In this document: in pieces, positions 16,512-24,052 of the stretch
Position numbering within the stretch: the first letter of the stretch is position 1
How the letters are laid out: the number at the start of each line of letters is the position of its first letter
Assembly (NCBI RefSeq): GCF_029436685.1
Contig: NZ_JAROCY010000007.1
Span: forward strand, 150,342-214,341
Source: Novosphingobium cyanobacteriorum
GTDB taxonomy: Bacteria; Pseudomonadota; Alphaproteobacteria; Sphingomonadales; Sphingomonadaceae
DNA length: 64,000 nucleotides
Reading direction: 5' to 3'
Notes under the pieces: generated by a model
Told to the model about the DNA's origin: nothing
Databases searched by the model: none
The model's input: the letters and a program-made list of their open reading frames with translations, nothing else
Made by a program: the position numbers and the translations under genes

Positions 16512-17819
16512 GTGAAAGACTTCGCCATTTCGGAAAACCCGCGCGTGCAGGCGCAGCTTGACCGGCTGGGCGCGCTGTCTCTGCCCAGCGGGCGGCTGGG
16601 GCTGGATACGGTGCGCGAGCTGTGCAGGCGGCTGGGCGATCCGCAGCGGTCGCTGCCGCCGGTGTTCCATGTGGCGGGCACCAACGGCAAGGGTTCCACC
16701 TGCACCTACCTGCGCGCGATGCTGGAGGCCGATGGGCTGACCGTCCACACCGCCACCAAGCCGCACCTTGTCCGCTACAACGAACGCATCCGCATTGCCG
16801 GAAAGCTGATCGAGGACGAACTGCTGGCCAGCCTGCTGAAGGAAGTGCTGGACGCCGGGCAAGACCTTGAGCCGAGCTTCTTCGAAGTGACCACGGTTGC
16901 CACGTTCCTCGCCTTCCAACGCGAGAAGGCCGATGCCTGCGTGATCGAGACCGGGCTTGGCGGGCGATTGGACGCCACCAACGTGCTGGAAGGCCCGGCG
17001 GTGTGCGGCATCGCCACGCTCGGCATGGACCACGAATCGTTCCTGCTGGCGCCGGAAGAGGGCGTGCCGACCGACCCGCTGGCGCGCATCGCCTTCGAAA
17101 AGGCGAGCATCGCCAAGCCGGGCGTGCCGCTGGTGACGCAGGCCTATCCCGAACCGGCGATGCAGTCCGTGCTGGATACTGCTGCGCGCATCGGCGCGCC
17201 GGTGCTGGTGCGCGGGCGCGACTGGCACGTGCAGATCGGCGGATCGATCCACTATCGCGACGGGGGTGGCGAACTGCCCCTGCCCCTGCCCGCGCTGGCT
17301 GGCGCGCACCAGGCGGAGAACGCCGCGCTGGCCGTGGCCATGCTGCGCCACCAGCAGATGGTGGACGTGTCGCTGCACGCCATGGGCAAGGGCATCGTCG
17401 ATGCGCGCTGGCCCGCACGGCTGCAGCGGCTGGGCCATGGCCCGCTGACCACGCTGGCGGGCGGGCGCACGGTATGGCTGGACGGCGGGCACAACCCAGA
17501 CGCCGGGCGCGCCATCGCCCGCCACCTTGCCGGGCAGCCGCCAGTTCACCTGATCATGGGCATGCTGGCCAACAAGGACCCGTCCGCGATCCTGGCCCCG
17601 CTGGGCAGCCATGCGCTGTCAGTCTCGGTGGTGCCGGCCCCGGGCCACGATGCGCACCGCGTGGAAGACTTCGCCCCGCACACCGCGCTGCCGGTGCGCA
17701 GCTTCGCCGACGTACCCAGCGCCATCCGCGCGCTGCCGCCAGAGGGCGACCTGCTGATCGTCGGCTCGCTCTATCTCGCGGGCGAAGTGCTGCGGCTGAA
17801 CGAGGAAGTGCCGGACTGA
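16512..17819 (+). CDS. folC: Bifunctional dihydrofolate / folylpolyglutamate synthase
   Basis: 435 residues. Adds glutamate to dihydropteroate and further glutamates to folates. The ATP-binding loop HVAGTNGKGST is near residue 53, followed by TKPHLVRYNERI (the family's SPHL-type motif), VIETGLGGRLDATN, and in the C-terminal domain LDGGHNPDAGRA and MGMLANKDP. Starts at GTG 16512; the Shine-Dalgarno GGGAGGGG is inside the preceding inverted repeat. Length is normal. Confidence 0.95.
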   Translation: MKDFAISENPRVQAQLDRLGALSLPSGRLGLDTVRELCRRLGDPQRSLPPVFHVAGTNGKGSTCTYLRAMLEADGLTVHTATKPHLVRYNERIRIAGKLIEDELLASLLKEVLDAGQDLEPSFFEVTTVATFLAFQREKADACVIETGLGGRLDATNVLEGPAVCGIATLGMDHESFLLAPEEGVPTDPLARIAFEKASIAKPGVPLVTQAYPEPAMQSVLDTAARIGAPVLVRGRDWHVQIGGSIHYRDGGGELPLPLPALAGAHQAENAALAVAMLRHQQMVDVSLHAMGKGIVDARWPARLQRLGHGPLTTLAGGRTVWLDGGHNPDAGRAIARHLAGQPPVHLIMGMLANKDPSAILAPLGSHALSVSVVPAPGHDAHRVEDFAPHTALPVRSFADVPSAIRALPPEGDLLIVGSLYLAGEVLRLNEEVPD

Positions 17820-17823
17820 TTTA

Positions 17824-17955
17824 GGTTTCGCGCAGAGACCGCAGAGATCGCAGAGAGAAGGAGGAAATAAGCCTGCGGCGCAGCCGCCCTATCTCCTCTA
17901 CGCGCCCTCTGCGCTCTCTGCGCGAACCAAATCCTTCGCGTCTTTGCGCGAAACC
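17824..17955. repeat. Imperfect inverted repeat of GCAGAGA units
   Basis: The left side is built of repeated CGCAGAGA-type blocks and the right side of their complements TCTCTGCG, with GGTTTCGCGCAGAGA and TCTCTGCGCGAACC at the outer ends. It fills the gap between the convergent folC and AmpG-like genes and could fold in transcripts from either strand. Repeats with this composition occur widely between genes in sphingomonads to my knowledge. Confidence 0.8.
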
Positions 17956-17959
17956 GATC

Positions 17960-19654
17960 CTACTCCGCCTTCGCCTCGGCCATTTCTGCCCGCTTCACCC
18001 GGACCCATTCCAGCAGCACGAACAGGATCGCCACCGCGCCGGCGGCGGCGGTCCAGCGGAACATGGTGGGATAGCCGAAACGGTCGATGGTATCGCCGGC
18101 GATGCCGCGCCCCAGCGACCCGATGAGGAAGGTCATCGACGAGAGCAGCGCATACTGCACTGCCGTGTAGTTGCGGCTGACGATGCCCGACAGATACGCC
18201 ACGAAGGCCGCCCCGGCGATGCCGGTCGAGATGTTTTCGAAGCTGATCGCCAGCAGCAGCCGCACCATCCGTTCATCGAAGCCGAACAGGCCGAACAGCG
18301 CGTTGAGGCCCAGCGTACGGCCCACTGCATCGATATGCACCGCGCCTTCGGCCAGGTCTGCATAGACGAAGTTGCCGAGGACCGGGAGGATCGCGCCGAT
18401 CAGGATCGTGGGCATGCGGCCCAGGCGCAGGAACAGGTAACCGCCCAGGCTGATGCCGGCGATGGTCATGAAGATGCCGAACACCTTCGATGCGAAGGCC
18501 ACTTCGTCCTTCGAATAATGCAGGTGCTGCAGGTAGAACGGAAAGGCGAAGCTGCCCCAGATATTGTAGCACAGCGTGTAGGACAGGATCATCCCGATCA
18601 CCACCAGCACGCCCCAGCGCAGCCGCCCGGAAAGCTCGGCCAGCGGCATCACCAGCGCCACATAGAGGTGGTTCGCCGCGGTGCGCAGCGGGGTGACCTT
18701 GTGATCCGGCTGGGTCAGCACCGCGTGGCCGCTGGCCTTCAGCCAGTTGGTCGTGGCCGCCACGATCAGCGGCACCGCCACCGTCGCCAGCACGATCCAC
18801 GGGGCATAGGCCTTGGTGAAATCGGCCACCGAGGGATGCTTTTCCCCCGGCAGAAGCGGGCGCAGCATGCCCGACATGAAGTGCAGGATGGTGCCGATGG
18901 CCCATGCCCAGCTTACCGCCACCACACCCAGCGCCAGCCAGCGCGCCTGCGGGGCCAGCTCACCCTGCTCGGCCAGCGACGCATGGAGCGCGCCCTGCTC
19001 TGGCCGTGGCGTATCGGGCGCGCGCAGGGTGACCAGCACGATCAGCGAGATCAACCCCGCCATCAGCAGATAGACCCCTTCCCACGGCATCCGCGCCGCC
19101 AGGAACAGCGCGAGCGCGCCCCCGACGATCGAGGCGATGCGATAGCCGAACTGGTAGATCGAGGAGAGCAGCTCCACCGGGGTCGATTCGTCTGCCACGT
19201 CGATGCGCCAGGCGTCCACGGCCACGTCCTGCGTGGCAGACGCCAGCGCGGCGATGAAGGCGAAGAGGGCGAAGGTGCCGATCGCCTTCGACGGATCGGT
19301 GACGGCAAGGCCGGCAAAGCCGCCGACCAGCACCACCTGACACAGCAGGATCCAGCTCTTGCGCCGGCCAAGCCGCTCCAGCCCGGGCAGCGGCAGGCGA
19401 TCGACCAGCGGCGACCACAGGAACTTGAAGGAATAGGACAGGCCGATCCACGACAGCACGCCGATGGTGGCGAGGTCGATCTTCTCCTCGCCCAGCCAGG
19501 CGTTGAGTGTGCCGATCAGCAGCGCATAGGGAAGCCCCGAGGAAAAGCCGAAGCCGAGCATTGTGGCCGATTTGCGCGAACTGAGCGCGATCCTCAGCAG
19601 CTTCCACCCCTTGGGGCGCGGTGGCTTGTCTTCGGTGGCGGCGGCTGAGGCCAT
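17960..19654 (-). CDS. ampG: AmpG-like muropeptide permease (MFS)
   Basis: About 564 residues with roughly 12-14 transmembrane helices. Family marks are FGFSSGLPYALLIGTLNAWL at the N-terminus, FLWSPLVDR, GRRKSWILL, and ASATQDVAVDAWRID, which is highly characteristic of AmpG/AcrA-like transporters. AmpG imports anhydromuropeptides for cell-wall recycling and can influence beta-lactamase induction; a related role in the same subfamily is acetyl-CoA transport, so substrate is inferred. There is an extended loop about halfway with KASGHAVLTQPDHKV. Start chosen at ATG 19654 because sequence upstream overlaps an intergenic palindrome. Confidence 0.85.
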   Translation of the reverse strand: MASAAATEDKPPRPKGWKLLRIALSSRKSATMLGFGFSSGLPYALLIGTLNAWLGEEKIDLATIGVLSWIGLSYSFKFLWSPLVDRLPLPGLERLGRRKSWILLCQVVLVGGFAGLAVTDPSKAIGTFALFAFIAALASATQDVAVDAWRIDVADESTPVELLSSIYQFGYRIASIVGGALALFLAARMPWEGVYLLMAGLISLIVLVTLRAPDTPRPEQGALHASLAEQGELAPQARWLALGVVAVSWAWAIGTILHFMSGMLRPLLPGEKHPSVADFTKAYAPWIVLATVAVPLIVAATTNWLKASGHAVLTQPDHKVTPLRTAANHLYVALVMPLAELSGRLRWGVLVVIGMILSYTLCYNIWGSFAFPFYLQHLHYSKDEVAFASKVFGIFMTIAGISLGGYLFLRLGRMPTILIGAILPVLGNFVYADLAEGAVHIDAVGRTLGLNALFGLFGFDERMVRLLLAISFENISTGIAGAAFVAYLSGIVSRNYTAVQYALLSSMTFLIGSLGRGIAGDTIDRFGYPTMFRWTAAAGAVAILFVLLEWVRVKRAEMAEAKAE

Positions 19655-19683
19655 ACGGAGTGCGATCCCTGAAACGTCCCCCA

Positions 19684-19747
19684 CCGTTCGTGTCGAGCGA
19701 AGTCGAGACACTGCGCCCGGTGTCTCGACTTCGCTCGACACGAACGG
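19684..19747. repeat. Perfect 28-bp inverted repeat, 8-nt loop
   Basis: Arms at 19684-19711 and 19720-19747 are exact reverse complements (core GTGTCGAGCGAAGTCGAGAC). It lies between the divergent ampG-like and pseudouridine synthase genes. One arm recurs exactly at 43601-43628. Confidence 0.95.
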
Positions 19748-19832
19748 AATTGGGGTGCTGCCCGATACCCTAACGTGCTTTCCGCGCAGGGCTAGGGGTG
19801 ACGCGGAGGCCATCCCCCGCTAAAGGTGGGTC

Positions 19833-21035
19833 ATGGCATTCCCCCCCAAGACCGGGAGCGGCCGTCCGCGACGGCCCGCCGCTCCTGACCAGACCGCTGC
19901 CGGGCAGCAAGCACCCAATGAAGGCGGCCGCGAAGGCGCCAGAGAGGGAGAGCGCATCGCCAAGCTGCTGGCGCGCGCCGGCGTGGCCAGCCGCCGCGAT
20001 GTGGAGCGCATGATCGCCGAAGGGCGCGTGGCGCTGGATGGCGAAGTGCTGACCACGCCCGCCACGGTGCTGAAGGGGCTGAAGGGCGTGACCGTGGACG
20101 GCAACCCTGTGGCCGCCGCATCCGCCACCCGCCTGTTCATGTTCCACAAGCCATCGGGCCTGATCACTGCCGAGCGTGATCCGGCGGGGCGGGCCACGAT
20201 CTACACCGCGCTGCGCAACGCCCTGCCCCCGGGAGCGGGCCGCGTGATGCCGGTGGGGCGGCTTGACCTCAATACCGAAGGGCTGCTGCTGCTGACCAAT
20301 GATGGCGAGCTGAAGCGGGCGATGGAGCTGCCGATCAACGGCGTGCCACGCACCTATCGCGCGCGCACGTTCGGCGCCGTCACGCAGGCGCAGCTTGAGG
20401 AGCTGATCCACGGGATCGAGATCGAGGGCGTGCGCTATGGCGCGATCAACGCCAACCTTGAGCGCAGCGCCGGGCACAACAAGTGGATCGAGCTGACGCT
20501 GACCGAAGGCAAGAACCGGGAAGTACGGCGCGTGCTGGAACACATCGGGCTGGAAGTTTCACGCCTGCTGCGCACCCGCTATGGCCCGTTCGACCTGGGT
20601 GACCTGCCGCGCGGCGCGGTGGAGGAAATTCCGCAGGCGATCGTCGAACGTTTTCGCAAGGCGTTGAAGACCGGCACCGTGAAGCACGAACAGACCGCCG
20701 TGGTGGGCAAGGCCTATGCGCCAAAGCCCGCAGCCCCGCGCCCTGCCCCTGCCCCGGCGCGCCCCGTTTCCGCGCGTTCCGCCCCGGTTGCCGCAGACGA
20801 GCGCCCGGAACGCTCTCGCCGCCCGGCCCCACGCAAGCCGCGTGACGAGGAGCGCATCGAGCACAAGTCTTCGTTCCGCACCAAACCCGGCAATCCGCGT
20901 GGGCCAAAATCCGCTGGCGAGCGGCCAACCGGTGGGAGGCCCGCTGGTGATCGGCCCACGGGTGGCAGGCCCACGGGTGGCAGGCCGGGTGGGGCAAGGC
21001 CCGGCGGACCGCGCAAGCCGCGAGGGCGTGGCTGA
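19833..21035 (+). CDS. RsuA/RluB-family rRNA pseudouridine synthase with basic tail
   Basis: 400 residues. After a 38-residue disordered start comes an S4 RNA-binding domain (ERIAKLLARAGVASRRDVER, about 39-95), then the synthase domain with the catalytic Asp in PVGRLDLNTEGLLLLTNDG near residue 149 and GKNREVRRVLEHIGLEVSRL near residue 230. It makes pseudouridine in 23S (RluB type) or 16S rRNA (RsuA type); domain order alone does not decide. From residue 285 to the end the chain is a Pro/Arg/Gly-rich tail ending in repeated GGRPTGGRP-like units. The stop overlaps the rsmD start by one base. Confidence 0.92.
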   Translation: MAFPPKTGSGRPRRPAAPDQTAAGQQAPNEGGREGAREGERIAKLLARAGVASRRDVERMIAEGRVALDGEVLTTPATVLKGLKGVTVDGNPVAAASATRLFMFHKPSGLITAERDPAGRATIYTALRNALPPGAGRVMPVGRLDLNTEGLLLLTNDGELKRAMELPINGVPRTYRARTFGAVTQAQLEELIHGIEIEGVRYGAINANLERSAGHNKWIELTLTEGKNREVRRVLEHIGLEVSRLLRTRYGPFDLGDLPRGAVEEIPQAIVERFRKALKTGTVKHEQTAVVGKAYAPKPAAPRPAPAPARPVSARSAPVAADERPERSRRPAPRKPRDEERIEHKSSFRTKPGNPRGPKSAGERPTGGRPAGDRPTGGRPTGGRPGGARPGGPRKPRGRG

Positions 21036-21580
21036 TGCTGCGGATCATTGCGGGCGAATGGCGCGGGCGCAAACTCTCCGCGCCCGAAGGCGACGCCACC
21101 CGGCCGACCGCCGACCGGACGCGAGAGACACTGTTTTCCATGCTGGTCAGCCGCATCGGCAGCTTCGAAGGGCTGCGCGTGGCCGACCTGTTTGCGGGCT
21201 CGGGCGCACTGGGGCTCGAGGCGCTGTCACGCGGGGCGGCGCACGCCACGTTTGTGGAGCAGGACGCGGCGGCGATCCGTGCAATCCGCAGCAATATCAG
21301 CGCCCTGCGCGCACAACCGCAATGCGATGTGAAGGCCGCCTCGGTCCTCACGCTCGGCCCGACGAAGGAGCCGCTGGATATCCTGTTCCTCGATCCGCCC
21401 TATGGCACCGGGGCGGGCGCGGTGGCGATCGATCGGCTGGTGCGGCTGGGCTGGATCAGCGAGAACACGTGGATCAGCCTTGAAACCGCCGCGAACGAGG
21501 TGCCCAACGTGCGCAGCTGTTCGGTCGATGCCGAAAGAAAGGTCGGCAAGGCGCTGATCACCTTGATGAAGAAAGCCTAG
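21035..21580 (+). CDS. rsmD: 16S rRNA (guanine966-N2)-methyltransferase
   Basis: 181 residues. Methylates G966 of 16S rRNA. Starts MLRIIAGEWRGRKL, then RPTADRTRETLFSML, the SAM-binding motif VADLFAGSGALGLEALSRG and the catalytic motif LDPPYGTG around residue 116. The pair with a pseudouridine synthase directly upstream fits an rRNA modification unit. Its last 23 bases overlap the convergent transporter gene on the other strand. Confidence 0.95.
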   Translation: MLRIIAGEWRGRKLSAPEGDATRPTADRTRETLFSMLVSRIGSFEGLRVADLFAGSGALGLEALSRGAAHATFVEQDAAAIRAIRSNISALRAQPQCDVKAASVLTLGPTKEPLDILFLDPPYGTGAGAVAIDRLVRLGWISENTWISLETAANEVPNVRSCSVDAERKVGKALITLMKKA

Positions 21581-22829
21581 GCGCGAACCGCACACCGAAG
21601 AAGGTGAGCGCCCCGGCAATCGTCAGGAACAGGCCCAGCGCCGGCGTGCCGCCCACCCCGGCAAACCAGCTGGCCGCGAACGGGGCGAGTGCGCCGCCGA
21701 TGATTCCGCCTGCATTGAACGCGACAGAGATGCCGCTGTAACGGACTGGGACGGGGTAGAGCGTGGGCAACCAGCCCCCGAGCGGCCCATAGACCAGCCC
21801 CATCACCAGCAGCGACAGCGACAGCGTGGCAAAGACCACAGGCAGCGATCCCGAACCGAGGCCGGAGCCGAAGCCGAGCCCGACGAGCACCGTCAGCGCC
21901 GCGCCAGTGCCCAGCACCTTCACCGCGCCCGCCTTGTCCGCCCACCAGCCCGCCAGCACGATGCCGACGGCCAGGAACGTGTTGGCGCCCAGCTGCACCG
22001 CCAGGAAATCCTGTTTGGAATAGCCGAGCTGCGTCGTCGCGAAATTGAGCGAGGAGGTGGTGGCGAGGTAGAAGATGGCGAAGCAGGCGACCACGCCCGC
22101 GGTGCCGGCGATGACGGCTCCGGCATGATGGCGCATCAGCTGGCCGATCGGCACGGAGGGCGGCGGGGCATGTTCCATCGCCTCGCGGAAAGCCGGCGTC
22201 TCACCGATCTTCAGGCGGATCCACAGGCCCAGCGCCACCAGCACCGCGCTGGCCAGGAACGGGATGCGCCAGCCCCACGCGGCGAAATCGGCATCTGACA
22301 GCCAGTGGCTGAGCAGCAGGAACAGGCCGTTGGCAAAGAGGAAACCCACCGGCGCGCCCAGCTGCGGGGCAGAGCCGAAGCGCGCCTCCCACCCCGGCGG
22401 AGCGTTCTCCACCGCCAGCAGCGACGCCCCGCCCCATTCTCCGCCCAGCCCGAACCCCTGCCCGAAGCGCAGCAGGCACAGCAGCGCCGGCGCGATCCAG
22501 CCGGCCATGGCATAAGTCGGCAGGAAGGCGATCAGCACGGTTGAGCCGCCCATCAGCATCAGCGAGGCGACCAGCGTGGACTTGCGCCCCACCCGGTCAC
22601 CGAAATGGCCGAACGCAATCGCCCCCACCGGCCGCGCGAAGAAGGCGAGGCCAAAGGTCATGAACGCCAGCAGCGTCTGCGCCGATTGCGATTCCCGGGG
22701 GAAGAACAGCGGCCCGATCACCAGCGCGGCGGCGGTGGCGTAGATGTAGAAATCATAGAACTCCACCGCCGTGCCGACAAGGCTGGCGGTGAGCACGCGG
22801 GCGTTCTGACGGATCGGATGGCGCTGCAT
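21558..22829 (-). CDS. MFS transporter of the metabolite:H+ symporter type
   Basis: About 423 residues with twelve predicted helices. VGTAVEFYDFYIYATAAALV at the N-terminus and the loop motif FGHFGDRVGRKSTLVASLML identify the MHS family (relatives carry shikimate, proline/betaine, alpha-ketoglutarate or citrate). LRFGQGFGLGGEWGGASLLA is another family motif. The substrate cannot be told. Start ATG 22829 gives the canonical N-terminus (MQRHPIRQNARVLTAS). It stands alone on its strand and overlaps the end of rsmD. Confidence 0.88.
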   Translation of the reverse strand: MQRHPIRQNARVLTASLVGTAVEFYDFYIYATAAALVIGPLFFPRESQSAQTLLAFMTFGLAFFARPVGAIAFGHFGDRVGRKSTLVASLMLMGGSTVLIAFLPTYAMAGWIAPALLCLLRFGQGFGLGGEWGGASLLAVENAPPGWEARFGSAPQLGAPVGFLFANGLFLLLSHWLSDADFAAWGWRIPFLASAVLVALGLWIRLKIGETPAFREAMEHAPPPSVPIGQLMRHHAGAVIAGTAGVVACFAIFYLATTSSLNFATTQLGYSKQDFLAVQLGANTFLAVGIVLAGWWADKAGAVKVLGTGAALTVLVGLGFGSGLGSGSLPVVFATLSLSLLVMGLVYGPLGGWLPTLYPVPVRYSGISVAFNAGGIIGGALAPFAASWFAGVGGTPALGLFLTIAGALTFFGVRFAPRLSSSR

Positions 22830-22997
22830 CGGCGGCTTGCTCCCCCCGGCGAGCCGACGCTCACCTTCAATGGGCGCATTAGCCGCGCAGTGGCCAGACG
22901 CAACCATCTGTCAGCACGCGATGCCCCAAATGAAGAAGGACGCCCGCTGCTTGCGCAACGGACGCCCTTCCCCGCGACCCGAGGGATACCCAGGCGA

Positions 22998-23699
22998 TCA
23001 GCGGCCCCCCGGATTCCGGCAGTTGTCGGTCACTTTCTTCGAGCAGACCGGATACTTCTTGTTCATATCGGCGGCGGGCGCGGGCGGCACGGCGGATGTC
23101 GTGGTGGTTGCGGCATATTGCGTGCCCGGCGCGGCGGCAGCGGCATCAACCGTTCCCGCTGCGCCAGCATCGGCAGCGGCCATGCCACCGGCATTGGCGC
23201 CACCGGTGGCGGGCTCGTTCATCGCGGAATTGCCGGCAGCATCAGGCGCCCCGGTCTGCGCGCCGCTGGGTGGGGTTGCCGGCGTGGCGGGCGTTGCCGC
23301 CGTGCCGGTGCCCGGGCTGGGCTGCGCAGGCGTGGCGGGCACCGCCCGCCCCTGCAGCTGCGCCACGATCGTCGGCCACACCTGCGCGCGCTGATCAGGC
23401 GTCATTCCATAGATCTGCGCACGCTGCTCGTCGCTCAGCGCCCACCAGCCCTTCTGCTGATCGGCATCGAGCGTCCAGAAATATTCCTGGTAGGTCGAAG
23501 GCCAGGCATCGTATTTGGAGCGCTGGTCAGCCGGCCAGCCGCCATACTGCGATTGCTGGTCGGCACTCATGCTGAATGCGGTGCCAGCCGTGGTGGCTGC
23601 CGTGGTCGCAGTGGAACCGGTCGTCGTCTGGGCATTGATCGCGGCCGGGATACCGGCCGTGGCAAGCGCAAGCGCGCTCACGCACAGAAAAGTACGCAT
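22998..23699 (-). CDS. Secreted Trp-rich protein with Ala/Thr/Pro-rich tail, unknown
   Basis: 233 residues. Signal peptide MRTFLCVSALALATAGIPAA, then a Thr/Ala linker. A compact region (residues about 42-110) carries four related short units centred on tryptophan pairs: YGGWPADQRSKYDAW, YFWTLDADQQKGWW, ALSDEQRAQIYGM and DQRAQVWPTIV. The rest is low-complexity Ala, Pro, Thr and Gly, and the C-terminus has two cysteines (YPVCSKKVTDNCRNPGG). I do not recognise the family. It is divergent from uvrD over a 350-bp AT-rich region with a CtrA-type site. Confidence 0.7.
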   Translation of the reverse strand: MRTFLCVSALALATAGIPAAINAQTTTGSTATTAATTAGTAFSMSADQQSQYGGWPADQRSKYDAWPSTYQEYFWTLDADQQKGWWALSDEQRAQIYGMTPDQRAQVWPTIVAQLQGRAVPATPAQPSPGTGTAATPATPATPPSGAQTGAPDAAGNSAMNEPATGGANAGGMAAADAGAAGTVDAAAAAPGTQYAATTTTSAVPPAPAADMNKKYPVCSKKVTDNCRNPGGR

Positions 23700-23901
23700 G
23701 TGGTCTCCTGTCTGAATAGATCAACTTATCCATAGTACAGACAAGCCAAAAACAGGTTCCGCCAGACGCGATGAATCGTTCAGTCAACTGGACCAGTGGA
23801 AGCGGGACACGCAGTCACACGCTGGCCTGCCGCAGGTGAGCGGTGAAATTTCCTCGCAACATCTTATTTGGAAATGTCGCAATTATCCAGATCGGTTACT
23901 A

Positions 23902-23916
23902 TTAACGACAGATTAA
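23902..23916 (+). promoter_or_regulatory. CtrA-type full site TTAA-N7-TTAA
   Basis: TTAACGACAGATTAA matches the consensus for the alphaproteobacterial cell-cycle regulator CtrA exactly in spacing. It is followed by C, as in the preferred TTAAC. It lies 200 bp upstream of the secreted protein start and 136 bp upstream of uvrD. Confidence 0.5.
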
Positions 23917-24025
23917 CGGGCGATTATTACTTCACTTCTACTTCCACGCCGCTTTAACCATTCCACATTTGTCAGGGTTCCATCCCGGATGAGGAAAACC
24001 CTCACCGGTTGCGCCACGCCGCCGA

Positions 24026-24040
24026 GTTCCCTACTTGTTC
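24026..24040 (+). promoter_or_regulatory. LexA (SOS) operator of uvrD
   Basis: GTTCCCTACTTGTTC has the alphaproteobacterial SOS form GTTC-N7-GTTC and differs from the recA box in this window at one position. It lies 12 nt before the uvrD ATG, so LexA would block the promoter or the elongating polymerase. Confidence 0.8.
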
Positions 24041-24052
24041 CGGGTGAACAGC

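Larger units (their letters stand above)
23700..24052. promoter_or_regulatory. AT-rich divergent control region upstream of uvrD
   Basis: No gene seen. This roughly 350-bp gap is distinctly AT-rich around 23860-23960. It holds a CtrA-type full site (23902-23916) and, at the uvrD end, a LexA-type operator (24026-24040). Both the minus-strand secreted protein gene and uvrD start from it. Confidence 0.6.

Noticed and set aside
24035..24052. TTG start of uvrD giving six additional residues
   Set aside because: The codon lies within the LexA operator, and the ATG at 24053 gives a normal N-terminus.
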